64,000 bases of DNA from Pseudomonas umsongensis. GTDB lineage: Bacteria > Pseudomonadota > Gammaproteobacteria > Pseudomonadales > Pseudomonadaceae. Location: positions 1,984,001-2,048,000 of the forward strand of contig NZ_NIWU01000001.1 of NCBI RefSeq assembly GCF_002236105.1, read 5' to 3'. A model generated the notes under the pieces. It had not been told where the DNA came from. It saw only the letters and a list, made by a program, of their open reading frames with translations, and did not search any database. Both the position numbers and the translations under genes were made by a program. Each line of letters begins with the position of its first letter. Position 1 is the first letter of the stretch. Of this stretch, positions 33,081 through 44,144 are shown in pieces.

Positions 33081-34493
33081 ATGCACAACGACAAGGAAAG
33101 TCCCTATACCCTGACACTCCTCGACGACCACCTGAGTTTGCAAGTAGTGCAGTTCAGTGGCCACGAGGCCCTCAACCAACCCTATCGATTCAATATCGAA
33201 GTGATTGGCCTGGCACCGGCCCTCAACCTTGAACGGCTGCTGCAACAATCGGCGTTGCTCGACCTTGGGCAAGGCCAGGGCATTCATGGCGTATTGCACA
33301 GCGCCAGCTGCGAACACCGGGGGCAAGGACGGGTGAGCTATAAACTGGTCCTGGTGCCGGCCCTTCAAGCGCTGGATCGATACCCATCGCGGCGGATCTT
33401 CCAGCACCTCAGCGTGCCGATGATCCTGCGCCAGCTGCTGGAGGAACATGACCTGCCCGCCGACAGCTATCGCCTGGAGCTGGCAGACGGGCAGTATCCC
33501 CTGCGGCCTTTTTGCATTCAGTACGAGGAAACCGACTTGGCCTTGCTGCAGCGCCTGTGCGAGGAGGAAGGCATTCACTATCACTTCGAACACCGGCGTG
33601 ACAGTCATGTACTGGTGTTGGCCGACGACAACATGAGCTTTCCCCAGGAGCCGCTGCTGATGCCTTTCCAGGGCGATGAACCGGGCGATGGCGCTACGCC
33701 TGTGATCAGCGAGTTGTTCCAGCGCCATGACTCACAAGCCGTTTACCCACGAGTGGCGGCGAAAAATCGTGGAACTGCGGTCGATGAAGGTGCGGCCAAT
33801 CACGCTTTTTCCCACACCTTCGCACCCGGCCCTTCCCAGGAGCAACGTCATCGAGATCAACTCGAGCGCCGCGATCTGCAGCGTATGCGTTGCCAGCAAT
33901 TGCAGCTGCATGGAAAAAGCAATCAAGGCCTGTTACGCAGCGCACGCATCGTGCAGATAGCCGAGCATCCCGTGCCGGGGTTCAACGACCAATGGCTGGT
34001 CTTTCAGGCGCGGCATCAGGGCCAGCAGGGTTCGATCCTGTCTCAGGACAGCATTGTCCGGCGCTATCAAAATCAGTTCACGGCGATTCCCTGGTCGACG
34101 GTATTTCGCCCACCCCTGGACCAGGCCAGGCCGCGCATCCCTGGCTTCCAGCCCGCCCGGGTCCATGGCCTGCCCGGGCAGCGCGCAAAACAGGATGATC
34201 AAGGCCGCCTGCTGGCGACTTTGTGGCCAGGCACGGAGGTCGATCCCAAGGCGAGCAGCGGCCTCTGGCTGCCTGTCGCACTGACAATGTCCCCTACCCA
34301 CGGGGAACCGAGCCAGCTGCCAATGGCCGGCAGCGACGGTTGGGTCAGTTTTCTCGACAGCGACCCCGACCGCCCGGTGCTCTGCGCCAGCGGTGGGCAG
34401 CTGCGCAGCCCACCAGCGGTACGCACCGACACCCGCCACAGCGACACCCGCCTGCTGCTCGACTGGCTGATCAATCGCACCGACCCCGAGTGA
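33081..34493 (+). CDS. Orphan VgrG-like protein lacking the spike domain
   Basis: Type VI secretion tip protein family (470 aa from ATG 33081). The gp27-like region is clear (LQVVQFSGHEALNQPYRFNIEV near the N-terminus, EETDLALLQRLCEEEGIHYHF in the middle), followed by a degenerate OB-fold (GWVSFLDSDPDRPVLC). Normal VgrGs continue for roughly 150-250 residues as a triple beta-helix spike; here the protein stops after the OB-fold. No hcp, tss, PAAR, adaptor or toxin gene is next to it. ATGs at 33030 and 33063 are alternative starts with no better ribosome site. It may be a remnant, or a functional variant unable to puncture. Confidence 0.78.
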   Translation: MHNDKESPYTLTLLDDHLSLQVVQFSGHEALNQPYRFNIEVIGLAPALNLERLLQQSALLDLGQGQGIHGVLHSASCEHRGQGRVSYKLVLVPALQALDRYPSRRIFQHLSVPMILRQLLEEHDLPADSYRLELADGQYPLRPFCIQYEETDLALLQRLCEEEGIHYHFEHRRDSHVLVLADDNMSFPQEPLLMPFQGDEPGDGATPVISELFQRHDSQAVYPRVAAKNRGTAVDEGAANHAFSHTFAPGPSQEQRHRDQLERRDLQRMRCQQLQLHGKSNQGLLRSARIVQIAEHPVPGFNDQWLVFQARHQGQQGSILSQDSIVRRYQNQFTAIPWSTVFRPPLDQARPRIPGFQPARVHGLPGQRAKQDDQGRLLATLWPGTEVDPKASSGLWLPVALTMSPTHGEPSQLPMAGSDGWVSFLDSDPDRPVLCASGGQLRSPPAVRTDTRHSDTRLLLDWLINRTDPE

Positions 34494-34497
34494 CCGT

Positions 34498-35823
34498 TCA
34501 GGTGCGCAGGGGTTTTATGGTGATCGCCTGATTGGGCACGCGGGCCTTGTGGCTACCTTGGCCCGCGGGGCGGCTGTTCCAGTGCGGGATGAGTACCACG
34601 GCAGAGAACAACGCGCAGCCGGCAAAGACGATGAAGACGGTCACGGTGTCGAAGTAGCCTGGTAGCAACCCACCGAGAATCGCCCCGACCGAACCGCAAC
34701 CGTTGACGAAACCCGCCGCCGTGGCACCCGCCTTGGCGGTGCCGAAGTCGATGGCGGCCGCACCGCTGATCATCGAGTCAGGTCCGTAGAGCGTCAGGCC
34801 CATGACGAACAGCAGGGCCACCACCAGCACCACGCTACCGCTGTGCAGCGCGCCCATGAAAAACCCCAGGGACACGGTCAATGCCAACAGGCTCAGCACG
34901 CAGGCCGGCATGCGCCGGGCGCCGAAGAGTTTGTCCGAGGCCAGGCCGAGCATGATCGGCCCGAGCAAGCCGGCCAGTTCGAACGCGGTAGGAATGATCG
35001 CCGCGCCGACTTTGCCCACCGAGGGCATCTGTTCGAAAACGATCACCGGGCCCCAGAGCAGAATCGCGTAGCGCGCCGGCTTGAGCATGAAATACGCCAA
35101 CCCCAGCACCAGCACCGTGCGGTTGCGCAGAATGTCCTTCAACGGCTCCCACAGGCTGATCTTGCTTTGGGCATGGGCCTCCTCGACGGTCAGCTCAGGC
35201 TCTGGCTCAACCGCCGGCAAGCCGACGTCTTGCGGTGTATTGCGTTGGAAAATAAAAAACAGCACGGCGACCAGCCCAACCACCGCCGCACTGGAAATGA
35301 ACGCCGCATGCCAGCTGCCGATCAGCGTATAGGCCCACCAACCCGCAAACGGCGAGGCCACCAGGCCGCCGAAGGCGTAGCAGGAACTCCACAGTCCCAG
35401 CACTTGCCCGCGCTGTTGGGCGGGAAAGAAACTGCCAAGGTTCTTGCACAACCCCGACCAACCGGTGGACTGCGCCAGGCCCTGGATCAGCATGCAGGTG
35501 GCGAAGATCGGCAAGGTGGCGAAACTGCCCATCACCAGTGCCGCTGCGGCGGAAATCAGCAACCCACCCAGCACCACCACCCGCGGCCCGAAGCGGTCCG
35601 CCAGGATGCCCCAGGTGAATTGGCCGATGGCGTAGGCGGTCAGGTAGATCGCGTCGAGGTTGGCCATGGCCATCTTGTCGAGCATGAAGGTCGGGTCTTC
35701 GGCGATGCCGAGCTTGGCCACGGAAAATGCTTTGCGGGTGAAGTAGAAAGCGGCGTAGGCAAGCCAGGTGATCGCGAAGATCTGCACGCGCCAACGTTTG
35801 AGGGTGCCGATATGCTGGTTCAT
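34498..35823 (-). CDS. OPA-family MFS transporter, candidate phosphonate/organophosphate importer
   Basis: Twelve-helix transporter (441 aa) of the organophosphate:phosphate antiporter group (UhpC/GlpT-like). The N-terminus WLAYAAFYFTRKAFSVAK carries the conserved family arginine-lysine, with helix 4-5 LIQGLAQSTGWSGLCKNLGSFFPAQQRGQVLGLWSSCYAFGG. It is convergent with vgrG (4 bases apart) and divergent from a LysR gene. It lies in a locus with phnW and phnX, so 2-aminoethylphosphonate or a related phosphonate is a reasonable substrate; this is inferred from context only. Confidence 0.82.
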   Translation of the reverse strand: MNQHIGTLKRWRVQIFAITWLAYAAFYFTRKAFSVAKLGIAEDPTFMLDKMAMANLDAIYLTAYAIGQFTWGILADRFGPRVVVLGGLLISAAAALVMGSFATLPIFATCMLIQGLAQSTGWSGLCKNLGSFFPAQQRGQVLGLWSSCYAFGGLVASPFAGWWAYTLIGSWHAAFISSAAVVGLVAVLFFIFQRNTPQDVGLPAVEPEPELTVEEAHAQSKISLWEPLKDILRNRTVLVLGLAYFMLKPARYAILLWGPVIVFEQMPSVGKVGAAIIPTAFELAGLLGPIMLGLASDKLFGARRMPACVLSLLALTVSLGFFMGALHSGSVVLVVALLFVMGLTLYGPDSMISGAAAIDFGTAKAGATAAGFVNGCGSVGAILGGLLPGYFDTVTVFIVFAGCALFSAVVLIPHWNSRPAGQGSHKARVPNQAITIKPLRT

Positions 35824-35977
35824 TGTGGTTCTGACCTCAGGGTATGAGTGTGCCGGCAGATCTGAAAGAAAACGCCTGTGTTCTTATTGTTGAGCACTGC
35901 GAAATCACCTTGTCCCTGTGGGCGATTCCGGTCAGATGAGTCCTGTGTCTTGCACGCAAGGGCTCATGGCATCCGCG

Positions 35978-35993
35978 CTGCTCGACCGAGCAG
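35978..35993. promoter_or_regulatory. Inverted repeat in the transporter-LysR gap
   Basis: CTGCTCGACCGAGCAG: 7 bp arms around a 2-base centre, in the 268 bp divergent region. It is a candidate regulator site or small hairpin. Confidence 0.35.
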
Positions 35994-36091
35994 TCACGGA
36001 ACCTGAGATGAATAGAAACAATTACTGATTAATAAGTGAAATCGCTTTATCGTATTTCCAAAATAAGCGCAGCTTGTTACTGGAGATTCCC

Positions 36092-36964
36092 ATGTCGGTT
36101 TCCCACGCCCAACTCAAAGCCTTCCATGCCGTGGCCGTGCATGGCAACTTCACCAAAGCCGCCGAACGGTTGTTTCTCACCCAGCCAGCGATTTCCGACC
36201 AGGTGCGCAAACTCGAAGAACGTTACGGTGTTTTGCTGTTCCACCGCAACAAACGCTCGGTACGCCTCACCGACCTGGGCGAGCGCTTGTTGAGCGTCAC
36301 CCAGAAACTGTTCGTGATCGAAGCCGAGGCCCAGGAATTGTTGCAGGACTCCCAGGCATTGCAGACCGGAAGCCTGATTCTGGCGGTGGATGCGCCGGTG
36401 CATGTACTGCCACAGATCGCGCGCTTCTGCGAACGCTACCCCGGCATCAGCGTGAAGATCGAAACCGGCAACACCGATGAGTCGCTGTTCCGATTGTTCA
36501 ATTACCAGGCCGACCTGGCGTTGCTCGGTCGCGAGGTGAGCGACGAACGATTGATCTCGCTGCCGCTGCGCAATGACCCGATGGTGGCATTCGTGTCGCG
36601 CAATCACCCGTGGGCGGATCGCCAATCCATCACCCTCGCGGACCTGGACGACACGCCGCTGGTATTGCGCGAAATCGGTTCGGTGACCCGCCAGACCCTG
36701 GAAGAAGAAATGGCCGGCGCCGGGTTCCGCATTCGTCCGGCGATCCAGGTCGAAGGTCGGGAAGCCGCCCGTGAGGCGGTGGTGGTGGGAATCGGGATTG
36801 GCGTGGTCTCGGCGGCTGAATTCGGCGCCGACTCACGGGTATGCGCGTTGCCGATCACCGATTGCAAACGGCGGTTGACGGAAACGCTGGTGTGCTTGCG
36901 CGAACAGAGCTCGCGGCGGATTGTGGCGACTTTCCTGGAGATGGTTCGCGAAAGTCTGGTGTAG
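36092..36964 (+). CDS. LysR-family transcriptional regulator
   Basis: 290-residue LysR protein. The N-terminal winged helix-turn-helix is FHAVAVHGNFTKAAERLFLTQPAISDQVRKLEERYG, followed by a periplasmic-binding-like effector domain (from about residue 90). The start is ATG with TGGAG eight bases upstream, not the in-frame TTG at 36074. It is divergent from the OPA transporter. Together with the second LysR gene downstream it probably controls phosphonate uptake and breakdown; the effector is unknown. Confidence 0.88.
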   Translation: MSVSHAQLKAFHAVAVHGNFTKAAERLFLTQPAISDQVRKLEERYGVLLFHRNKRSVRLTDLGERLLSVTQKLFVIEAEAQELLQDSQALQTGSLILAVDAPVHVLPQIARFCERYPGISVKIETGNTDESLFRLFNYQADLALLGREVSDERLISLPLRNDPMVAFVSRNHPWADRQSITLADLDDTPLVLREIGSVTRQTLEEEMAGAGFRIRPAIQVEGREAAREAVVVGIGIGVVSAAEFGADSRVCALPITDCKRRLTETLVCLREQSSRRIVATFLEMVRESLV

Positions 36965-36976
36965 GCAGGCCAGGCC

Positions 36977-37055
36977 CCTTCGCGAGCAGGCTCGCTCCCA
37001 CAAGGGATTTTTGTCGCACACAAAACCACTGTGGGAGCGAGCCTGCTCGCGAAGG
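36977..37055. repeat. REP inverted pair, GTGGGAGCGAGCC family
   Basis: CTTCGCGAGCAGGCTCGCTCCCAC and its inverse, filling the short gap between two convergent lysR genes. Confidence 0.92.
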
Positions 37056-37068
37056 CAGACGACTCGGT

Positions 37069-37932
37069 CTACCTGGAAGGCGCCAAGCCGAAAAACGCCT
37101 GGATCAAACGCAAGTCCCGCCGCCGCTCCATGCACCCCATCATGTGCCGATTGACCAACCCCTCCCCGATGATCGGCACCGCCGCCACCCGCGGGTCATG
37201 GCTGACCTCCACCGACGACACCACGCCCACCCCCAACTCGGCAGCGACCGCCTCGGTCACCGCTTCGCGGCTGTCCAGCTCCAGCAACACCCGCGGATTG
37301 ACCTTCGCCTGTACGCAGGCGTCATCGAAGGTACGCCGGGTGATCGAACTCGGTTCACGCAACACCATGATCACCTGGTCCAGATCCTTGAGCGGTACGC
37401 CTTTGGTGCGCCGCGCCCAGGGATGCCCCTCGGGTACCAGCGCGCATATCCGTGATTCGCTCAGGGCCTGCAAGTGCAGGCCCTTGCGCGGTTCGACCTC
37501 GGTCAATACCGCCACGTCGGCATGCTCGGACAACAGCGCCGCCAGAGTTTCCTGGGCATTGCCCAAGCGCAGGTTCACGGTGATCCCCGGATAACGCGCA
37601 CGCAGGCTCGCGAGCATCGGCATGACCATGTGCGGACCGTCCGCCGCCACTTCCAGGCGCCCGGTCAGTAACTGCCGGTTGGCCTCCAGCATCGCTTGCG
37701 CTTCTTCGGCCAGACCGAACATCGCCCGGGTGATCGCCGCCAGGCGGGTGCCCTCCTCCGTCAGCTCCACACGTCGCGCGGTGCGGCGCAACAAGGTGAT
37801 CTGGTAGTGCTCCTCCAGCGCCTTGATGTGGCCGGTGACCGCCGGCTGGCTGATGAACAGTCGAGCAGCGGCGCGAGTGAAGCTGCCCTCACGGGCCACG
37901 GCATCGAAGGCACGGAGCTGAAACAGGTTCAT
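37069..37932 (-). CDS. LysR-family regulator next to phnW
   Basis: 287-residue LysR protein: helix-turn-helix FDAVAREGSFTRAAARLFISQPAVTGHIKALEEHY and a type 2 periplasmic-binding effector domain with EGHPWARR near residue 170. It is divergent from phnW with a 109 bp gap containing a CAATTTG...CAAATTG inverted repeat. This is the standard layout of a LysR activator and its target, here the 2-aminoethylphosphonate degradation genes. It is related to the other LysR protein of this locus in overall design, so the pair may have arisen by duplication. Confidence 0.88.
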   Translation of the reverse strand: MNLFQLRAFDAVAREGSFTRAAARLFISQPAVTGHIKALEEHYQITLLRRTARRVELTEEGTRLAAITRAMFGLAEEAQAMLEANRQLLTGRLEVAADGPHMVMPMLASLRARYPGITVNLRLGNAQETLAALLSEHADVAVLTEVEPRKGLHLQALSESRICALVPEGHPWARRTKGVPLKDLDQVIMVLREPSSITRRTFDDACVQAKVNPRVLLELDSREAVTEAVAAELGVGVVSSVEVSHDPRVAAVPIIGEGLVNRHMMGCMERRRDLRLIQAFFGLAPSR

Positions 37933-37967
37933 GAATAAGTCTCACTGATGGCTAGCATAACAACAAA

Positions 37968-38000
37968 CAATTTGATTGATAGCTCGGCAAATTGCAATTT
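37968..38000. promoter_or_regulatory. Candidate LysR binding region upstream of phnW
   Basis: CAATTTG (37968-37974) and CAAATTG (37988-37994) form an inverted repeat with 13 bases between. The second arm lies inside the perfect 12 bp palindrome AAATTGCAATTT (37989-38000). Location about 45-75 bp upstream of phnW fits a LysR activation site. Confidence 0.6.
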
Positions 38001-38041
38001 AAGCCCCGTAGCTTGATCCCATCGATTGCGAGGACACGAGA

Positions 38042-39151
38042 ATGAGTACTGCCGCCCCCATCCTGCTCACCCCCGGCCCGTTGACGACGTCGGCCCGCAC
38101 CCGCCAGGCGATGATGGTTGACTGGGGTTCATGGGATGACCGTTTCAACCAACTGACCGCCAGCCTGTGCGAACAACTGCTGGCGATCATCAACGGCGCG
38201 GCCAGCCACCACTGTGTGCCCCTGCAAGGCAGCGGCACCTTCGCCGTCGAAGCCGCGATCGGCACACTGGTGCCACGCGACGGCAAGATCCTGGTGCTGA
38301 TCAACGGAGCCTACGGCAAGCGCCTGGCGAAGATCTGCGAAGTACTGGGCCGCTCGTTCAGTACGTTCGAAACCGCCGAAGACGAACCGACCACCGCTGC
38401 CGACGTCGACCGCCTGCTGCGGGCCGACGATGGCATCACCCACGTTGCCCTGATTCACTGCGAAACCAGCACCGGCATCCTCAATCCGCTGCCGGAAATC
38501 GCCCAGGTGGTCGCGCAACACGGCAAGCGCCTGATCATCGATGCCATGAGCTCCTTCGGCGCGCTGCCGGTGGACGCGCAACAGGTGCCGTTCGATGCGC
38601 TGATCGCCGCTTCCGGCAAATGCCTGGAAGGCGTGCCGGGCATGGGGTTCGTTTTCGCCCGCAAAGAATCCCTGGCCAACGCCGCCGGCAACTCGCACTC
38701 CCTGGCGATGGACCTGCACGACCAGCACACCTACATGACCAAGACCGGGCAATGGCGCTTCACCCCGCCGACCCACGTGGTCGCGGCGCTGCACGAAGCC
38801 CTGCTGCAATACAACGAAGAAGGTGGCCTGCCAGCCCGGCACCAGCGCTACGCCGCGAACTGCCAGGCCCTGATGGAAGAGATGGCCGCGCTCGGCCTGC
38901 GCAGCTTCCTGCCGGCCGCCATCCAGGCGCCGATCATCGCGACCTTCCATGCACCGAAAGACCCGCGTTATCAGTTCAAGGCGTTCTACGAACGGGTCAA
39001 GGCCAAGGGATACATCCTCTACCCCGGCAAGCTGACCCAGGTCGAGACGTTCCGCGTCGGGTGTATCGGCCATGTGCAACCTTCGGAAATGCGCGAAGCG
39101 GTGGCGGCGATTGCCGAAGTGCTGCGCGAGATGGAAGTACTCGAAATCTAA
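38042..39151 (+). CDS. phnW: 2-aminoethylphosphonate--pyruvate transaminase
   Basis: PLP enzyme (369 aa) that converts 2-aminoethylphosphonate plus pyruvate to phosphonoacetaldehyde plus alanine. N-terminal [25 protein letters not shown] is diagnostic. The PLP lysine is expected at about K193 in [16 protein letters not shown], and [12 protein letters not shown] contains the PLP-pyridine aspartate. The start is ATG with GAGG eight bases upstream. It is followed by phnX after a REP-containing 152 bp gap; both together release phosphate and ammonium equivalents from the phosphonate. Confidence 0.96.
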   Translation: MSTAAPILLTPGPLTTSARTRQAMMVDWGSWDDRFNQLTASLCEQLLAIINGAASHHCVPLQGSGTFAVEAAIGTLVPRDGKILVLINGAYGKRLAKICEVLGRSFSTFETAEDEPTTAADVDRLLRADDGITHVALIHCETSTGILNPLPEIAQVVAQHGKRLIIDAMSSFGALPVDAQQVPFDALIAASGKCLEGVPGMGFVFARKESLANAAGNSHSLAMDLHDQHTYMTKTGQWRFTPPTHVVAALHEALLQYNEEGGLPARHQRYAANCQALMEEMAALGLRSFLPAAIQAPIIATFHAPKDPRYQFKAFYERVKAKGYILYPGKLTQVETFRVGCIGHVQPSEMREAVAAIAEVLREMEVLEI

Positions 39152-39166
39152 CCCCCACCACTTTCC

Positions 39167-39258
39167 CCTGTGGGAGCGAGCCTGCTCGCGAAGACGGTCG
39201 GACATTCAACATCAATTTCGACTGATCCAGAGCTTTCGCGAGCAGGCTCGCTCCCACA
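39167..39258. repeat. REP inverted pair between phnW and phnX
   Basis: CTGTGGGAGCGAGCCTGCTCGCGA and its inverse form a hairpin-prone element within the probable phnWX transcript. Confidence 0.92.
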
Positions 39259-39303
39259 AAAAGCAGCTCTCCATTTAGCCAGTTGCCACAGGACTTGATC
39301 ACC

Positions 39304-40131
39304 ATGAACTACACCACCCCAACCAAACTGCAAGCCGCCATCCTCGACTGGGCCGGCACCGTGGTCGACTTCGGCTCGTTCGCGCCCACGCAGATTTTCG
39401 TCGAGGCCTTCGCCGAGTTCGACGTCCAGGTCTCCATCGAAGAAGCCCGTGGCCCGATGGGCATGGGCAAGTGGGACCACATCCGCACCCTGTGCGATCA
39501 GCCGCAAGTCGCCGAGCGCTATCGCAAGGTGTTCGGCCGTACGCCGACCGACGATGACGTCACCGCCATCTACCAGCGTTTCATGCCACTGCAGATCGAG
39601 AAAATCGCCGAACACTCGGCGCTGATTCCCGGCGCCCTGGACACCATCGCCAACCTGCGCCAACAGGGGATCAAGATTGGCTCCTGCTCGGGCTATCCGA
39701 AACAGGTTATGGATAAAGTCGTCGAACTGGCCGCCACCAACAGCTACGTGGCCGACCACGTGGTCGCCACCGACGAAGTGCCGAACGGCCGTCCATGGCC
39801 AGCTCAGGCATTGGCCAACGTGATCGCCCTGGGCATCGACGATGTCGCCGCTTGCGTGAAGATCGACGACACCGTACCGGGCATTCTCGAAGGCCGTCGT
39901 GCCGGCATGTGGACCGTGGCGCTGATCTGTTCGGGCAACGCGCTGGGGCTGGACTATGAAGGTTATCGCGCCCTGGACAGCGACACACTGGACAGCGAAC
40001 GCAAGCGCATCCACGCCTTGTTCGAAGGTTCGCGCCCGCACTACATGATCGACACCATCACCGACTTGCCGGAAGTGATTGCCGACATCAACAAGCGCTT
40101 GGCCAAAGGCGAGATGCCGCAAAGTAACTGA
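39304..40131 (+). CDS. phnX: Phosphonoacetaldehyde hydrolase (phosphonatase)
   Basis: HAD-superfamily enzyme (275 aa) cleaving the carbon-phosphorus bond of phosphonoacetaldehyde to acetaldehyde and phosphate. The nucleophile is D15 in [13 protein letters not shown], and the Schiff-base lysine K56 is in GMGKWDHI. Further HAD motifs are GSCSGYP and [13 protein letters not shown]. The start chosen is the ATG giving MNYTTPTK rather than an upstream TTG at 39283. It works directly after PhnW. Confidence 0.96.
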   Translation: MNYTTPTKLQAAILDWAGTVVDFGSFAPTQIFVEAFAEFDVQVSIEEARGPMGMGKWDHIRTLCDQPQVAERYRKVFGRTPTDDDVTAIYQRFMPLQIEKIAEHSALIPGALDTIANLRQQGIKIGSCSGYPKQVMDKVVELAATNSYVADHVVATDEVPNGRPWPAQALANVIALGIDDVAACVKIDDTVPGILEGRRAGMWTVALICSGNALGLDYEGYRALDSDTLDSERKRIHALFEGSRPHYMIDTITDLPEVIADINKRLAKGEMPQSN

Positions 40132-40145
40132 CTCACCGCCCCCCT

Positions 40146-40220
40146 TTGTAGGAGCTGCCGCAGGCTGCGATCTTTTGATCTTAAAAAGTCAAAAGATCGC
40201 AGCCTGCGGCAGCTCCTACA
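40146..40220. repeat. REP inverted pair, GTAGGAGCTGCCG family
   Basis: TGTAGGAGCTGCCGCAGG and its inverse around a short AT-rich loop, 15 bases after phnX; a plausible terminator for phnWX. Confidence 0.92.
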
Positions 40221-40309
40221 GAGCATTCAGCGTCAAATAGCCTCAGGCAAACCCGGTGAAACAGGATTACAGTTAACGGTGGTTACACCCCCCCTGTGAG
40301 GAACACCGT

Positions 40310-40870
40310 ATGCCGTGGAAAAATTCCGACTCGCGCTACAGCACCGTTTCGATCGCGCTGCATTGGTTGATGCTGGTCCTGCTGGCATTGGTTTACGCCT
40401 GCATCGAGCTGCGCGGCCTTTTTCCCAAGGGTAGCGGTGGTCGAACGCTGATCGTGGAGTCGCACTTCATGCTTGGCCTGACCGTATTCGTGCTGGTCTG
40501 GCTACGCTTGTTCGCCCGCAGCCTCGGCCCGGCACCGCAGATCTTCCCAGCCTCGCCCCAATGGCAAACCATGCTGGCCAGATTGATGCACTGGGCGCTG
40601 TACATCTTTATGATCGTCATGCCCATACTGGGTTGGCTGGTCACCAGTGCCAAAGGTAACCAGGTGATGTTCTACGGCTTCGACCTGCCCCTTTTGATCG
40701 CGCAGGACAAGGACCTGGCCAAGCAGATCGAGGGCTGGCACGAACTCGGTGGCACCATCGGCTACTGGCTGATCGGCCTGCACGCCGTCGCCGGGCTGTA
40801 TCATCACTATGTGGTGGGCGATAACACCTTGTTGCGGATGATGCCCAAGCGGGTGAACAGGGACACTTGA
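40310..40870 (+). CDS. Cytochrome b561
   Basis: Four-helix di-haem membrane cytochrome (186 aa) of the bacterial b561/YodB family, proposed to shuttle electrons between quinol and periplasmic acceptors such as superoxide. The expected haem-ligand histidines are in SIALHWLML, VESHFMLG, LARLMHWALY and GLHAVAGLYHHYV. GAGG precedes the ATG by eight bases. It is a single gene, convergent with the PLP enzyme. Confidence 0.9.
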   Translation: MPWKNSDSRYSTVSIALHWLMLVLLALVYACIELRGLFPKGSGGRTLIVESHFMLGLTVFVLVWLRLFARSLGPAPQIFPASPQWQTMLARLMHWALYIFMIVMPILGWLVTSAKGNQVMFYGFDLPLLIAQDKDLAKQIEGWHELGGTIGYWLIGLHAVAGLYHHYVVGDNTLLRMMPKRVNRDT

Positions 40871-40881
40871 GATCACCCGTA

Positions 40882-41841
40882 TCAGGCTTGTGGATTGAAA
40901 CCCCGCAGGCCTTGCAAGCCGCCCGTGTGAATAAAGATCAGCCGCGTACCCGGGGCAAACTTCCCCGCCTCGACCTGCTGCCTGAGCGCCAGCAATGCCT
41001 TGCCGGTGTACAGCGGTTCCAGGGCAATGCCGCTGGCTTGTTCGGTGCGCGCGATGAATTCGAGTAACGGCGGGTCGACCTTGGCAAAGCCTCCACGGCT
41101 GGCGTCGAACAGTTCATAAGACGAATGATTCACGCCCGCCTCCTCCACAATCTTTGCGACCTGCTGTGCCACGCCATGATCACCGGGCACCGCCAGGGCG
41201 CCATAGACCGGGTGCTCTCCCGCCTCGGCTAGGACCAGGCCCGCCAAGGTCGTGCCGGTTCCGCAGGCCAGCCACCAACCGTCGTAGCCGCTCCAGCCCA
41301 GTGCGTCCAGTTGCCGACAGGCCAATGCCTTGAGTTGCACGCAACCCTGTGCCCCCGGCAACCCGCCGCCGCCTTCCGGGACCGCAAGCAGATCGGGATA
41401 CTGCGCCAGCCATGGCTCCCAGAAACCCGCTTCATGCCGCGCCCGATAACCGCCATAACCGAGCCAGTGCAGTTGCATGCCGAACGCCTGCAAATCATCC
41501 ACCGTCGGCGTTTGCTGAGCGTGTCCGCGCAACAGGCCGACCGTGGCGAAACCGAAACGCTTGCCGGCAGCGCCCAGCGCATGCAGGTGATTGGAATGCG
41601 CGCCGCCGAGGCTGATGATGCCTTTGGCGCCGCACTGGTCAGCGGCTTTGAGATGTTCGGTGAGTTTGAACCATTTGTTGCCGCTGATCAGTGGGTCGAT
41701 CTGGTCCAGGCGCAGGATGGCGACTTCGATGTCGGCGGTTTTGAGCCAGTCAAGATGGAGGGACTCGAAGGGGGCTTGGGGTAGCCAGTTGGAAGCAGAA
41801 GAAAACATTGGCGCCTGATTGAGCTCATGAAGAGTCAGCAT
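40882..41841 (-). CDS. PLP-dependent deaminase / D-cysteine desulfhydrase family protein
   Basis: Fold-type II PLP enzyme (319 aa, or 308 from the ATG at 41808). The PLP lysine is in LISGNKWFKL, the phosphate-binding loop is in GGAHSNHLHALGAAGKRFG, and the C-terminal segment is FIHTGGLQGLRGF. The family includes ACC deaminase and D-cysteine desulfhydrase. The sequence alone does not decide the substrate, though the short N-terminus and C-terminus resemble the desulfhydrase-like group common in pseudomonads rather than true ACC deaminase. Confidence 0.85.
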   Translation of the reverse strand: MLTLHELNQAPMFSSASNWLPQAPFESLHLDWLKTADIEVAILRLDQIDPLISGNKWFKLTEHLKAADQCGAKGIISLGGAHSNHLHALGAAGKRFGFATVGLLRGHAQQTPTVDDLQAFGMQLHWLGYGGYRARHEAGFWEPWLAQYPDLLAVPEGGGGLPGAQGCVQLKALACRQLDALGWSGYDGWWLACGTGTTLAGLVLAEAGEHPVYGALAVPGDHGVAQQVAKIVEEAGVNHSSYELFDASRGGFAKVDPPLLEFIARTEQASGIALEPLYTGKALLALRQQVEAGKFAPGTRLIFIHTGGLQGLRGFNPQA

Positions 41842-41862
41842 TCTAATCGCTCATAAGCAGCT

Positions 41863-41937
41863 ATCGCGAGCAGGCTCGCTCCCACAAGGGTTCTCTGAAC
41901 GACACAGATCCAATGTGGGAGCGAGCCTGCTCGCGAA
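41863..41937. repeat. REP inverted pair, GTGGGAGCGAGCC family
   Basis: TCGCGAGCAGGCTCGCTCCCACA and its inverse in the gap between fadH and the PLP enzyme gene. Confidence 0.92.
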
Positions 41938-41963
41938 GGCCATTGGCACGCGGGGCCTGCGAA

Positions 41964-44024
<2,061 letters not shown>

Positions 44025-44144
44025 TCACGGAAAAAAGCGGAAGCTCTACGGCCCCCGTCAGTCATGTTCGACAGACTAAGAGCCGCACCGCCAGCACTCA
44101 ATGACCGAAAGTGACAACTTAATGATCGAAATGTGCAGCCAAGT

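Noticed and set aside
41942..41960. TTGGCAC followed by TGC near the fadH end as a sigma-54 promoter
   Set aside because: The spacing between GG and GC is 12 instead of 10 bases, and it lies at the 3' end of convergent genes.
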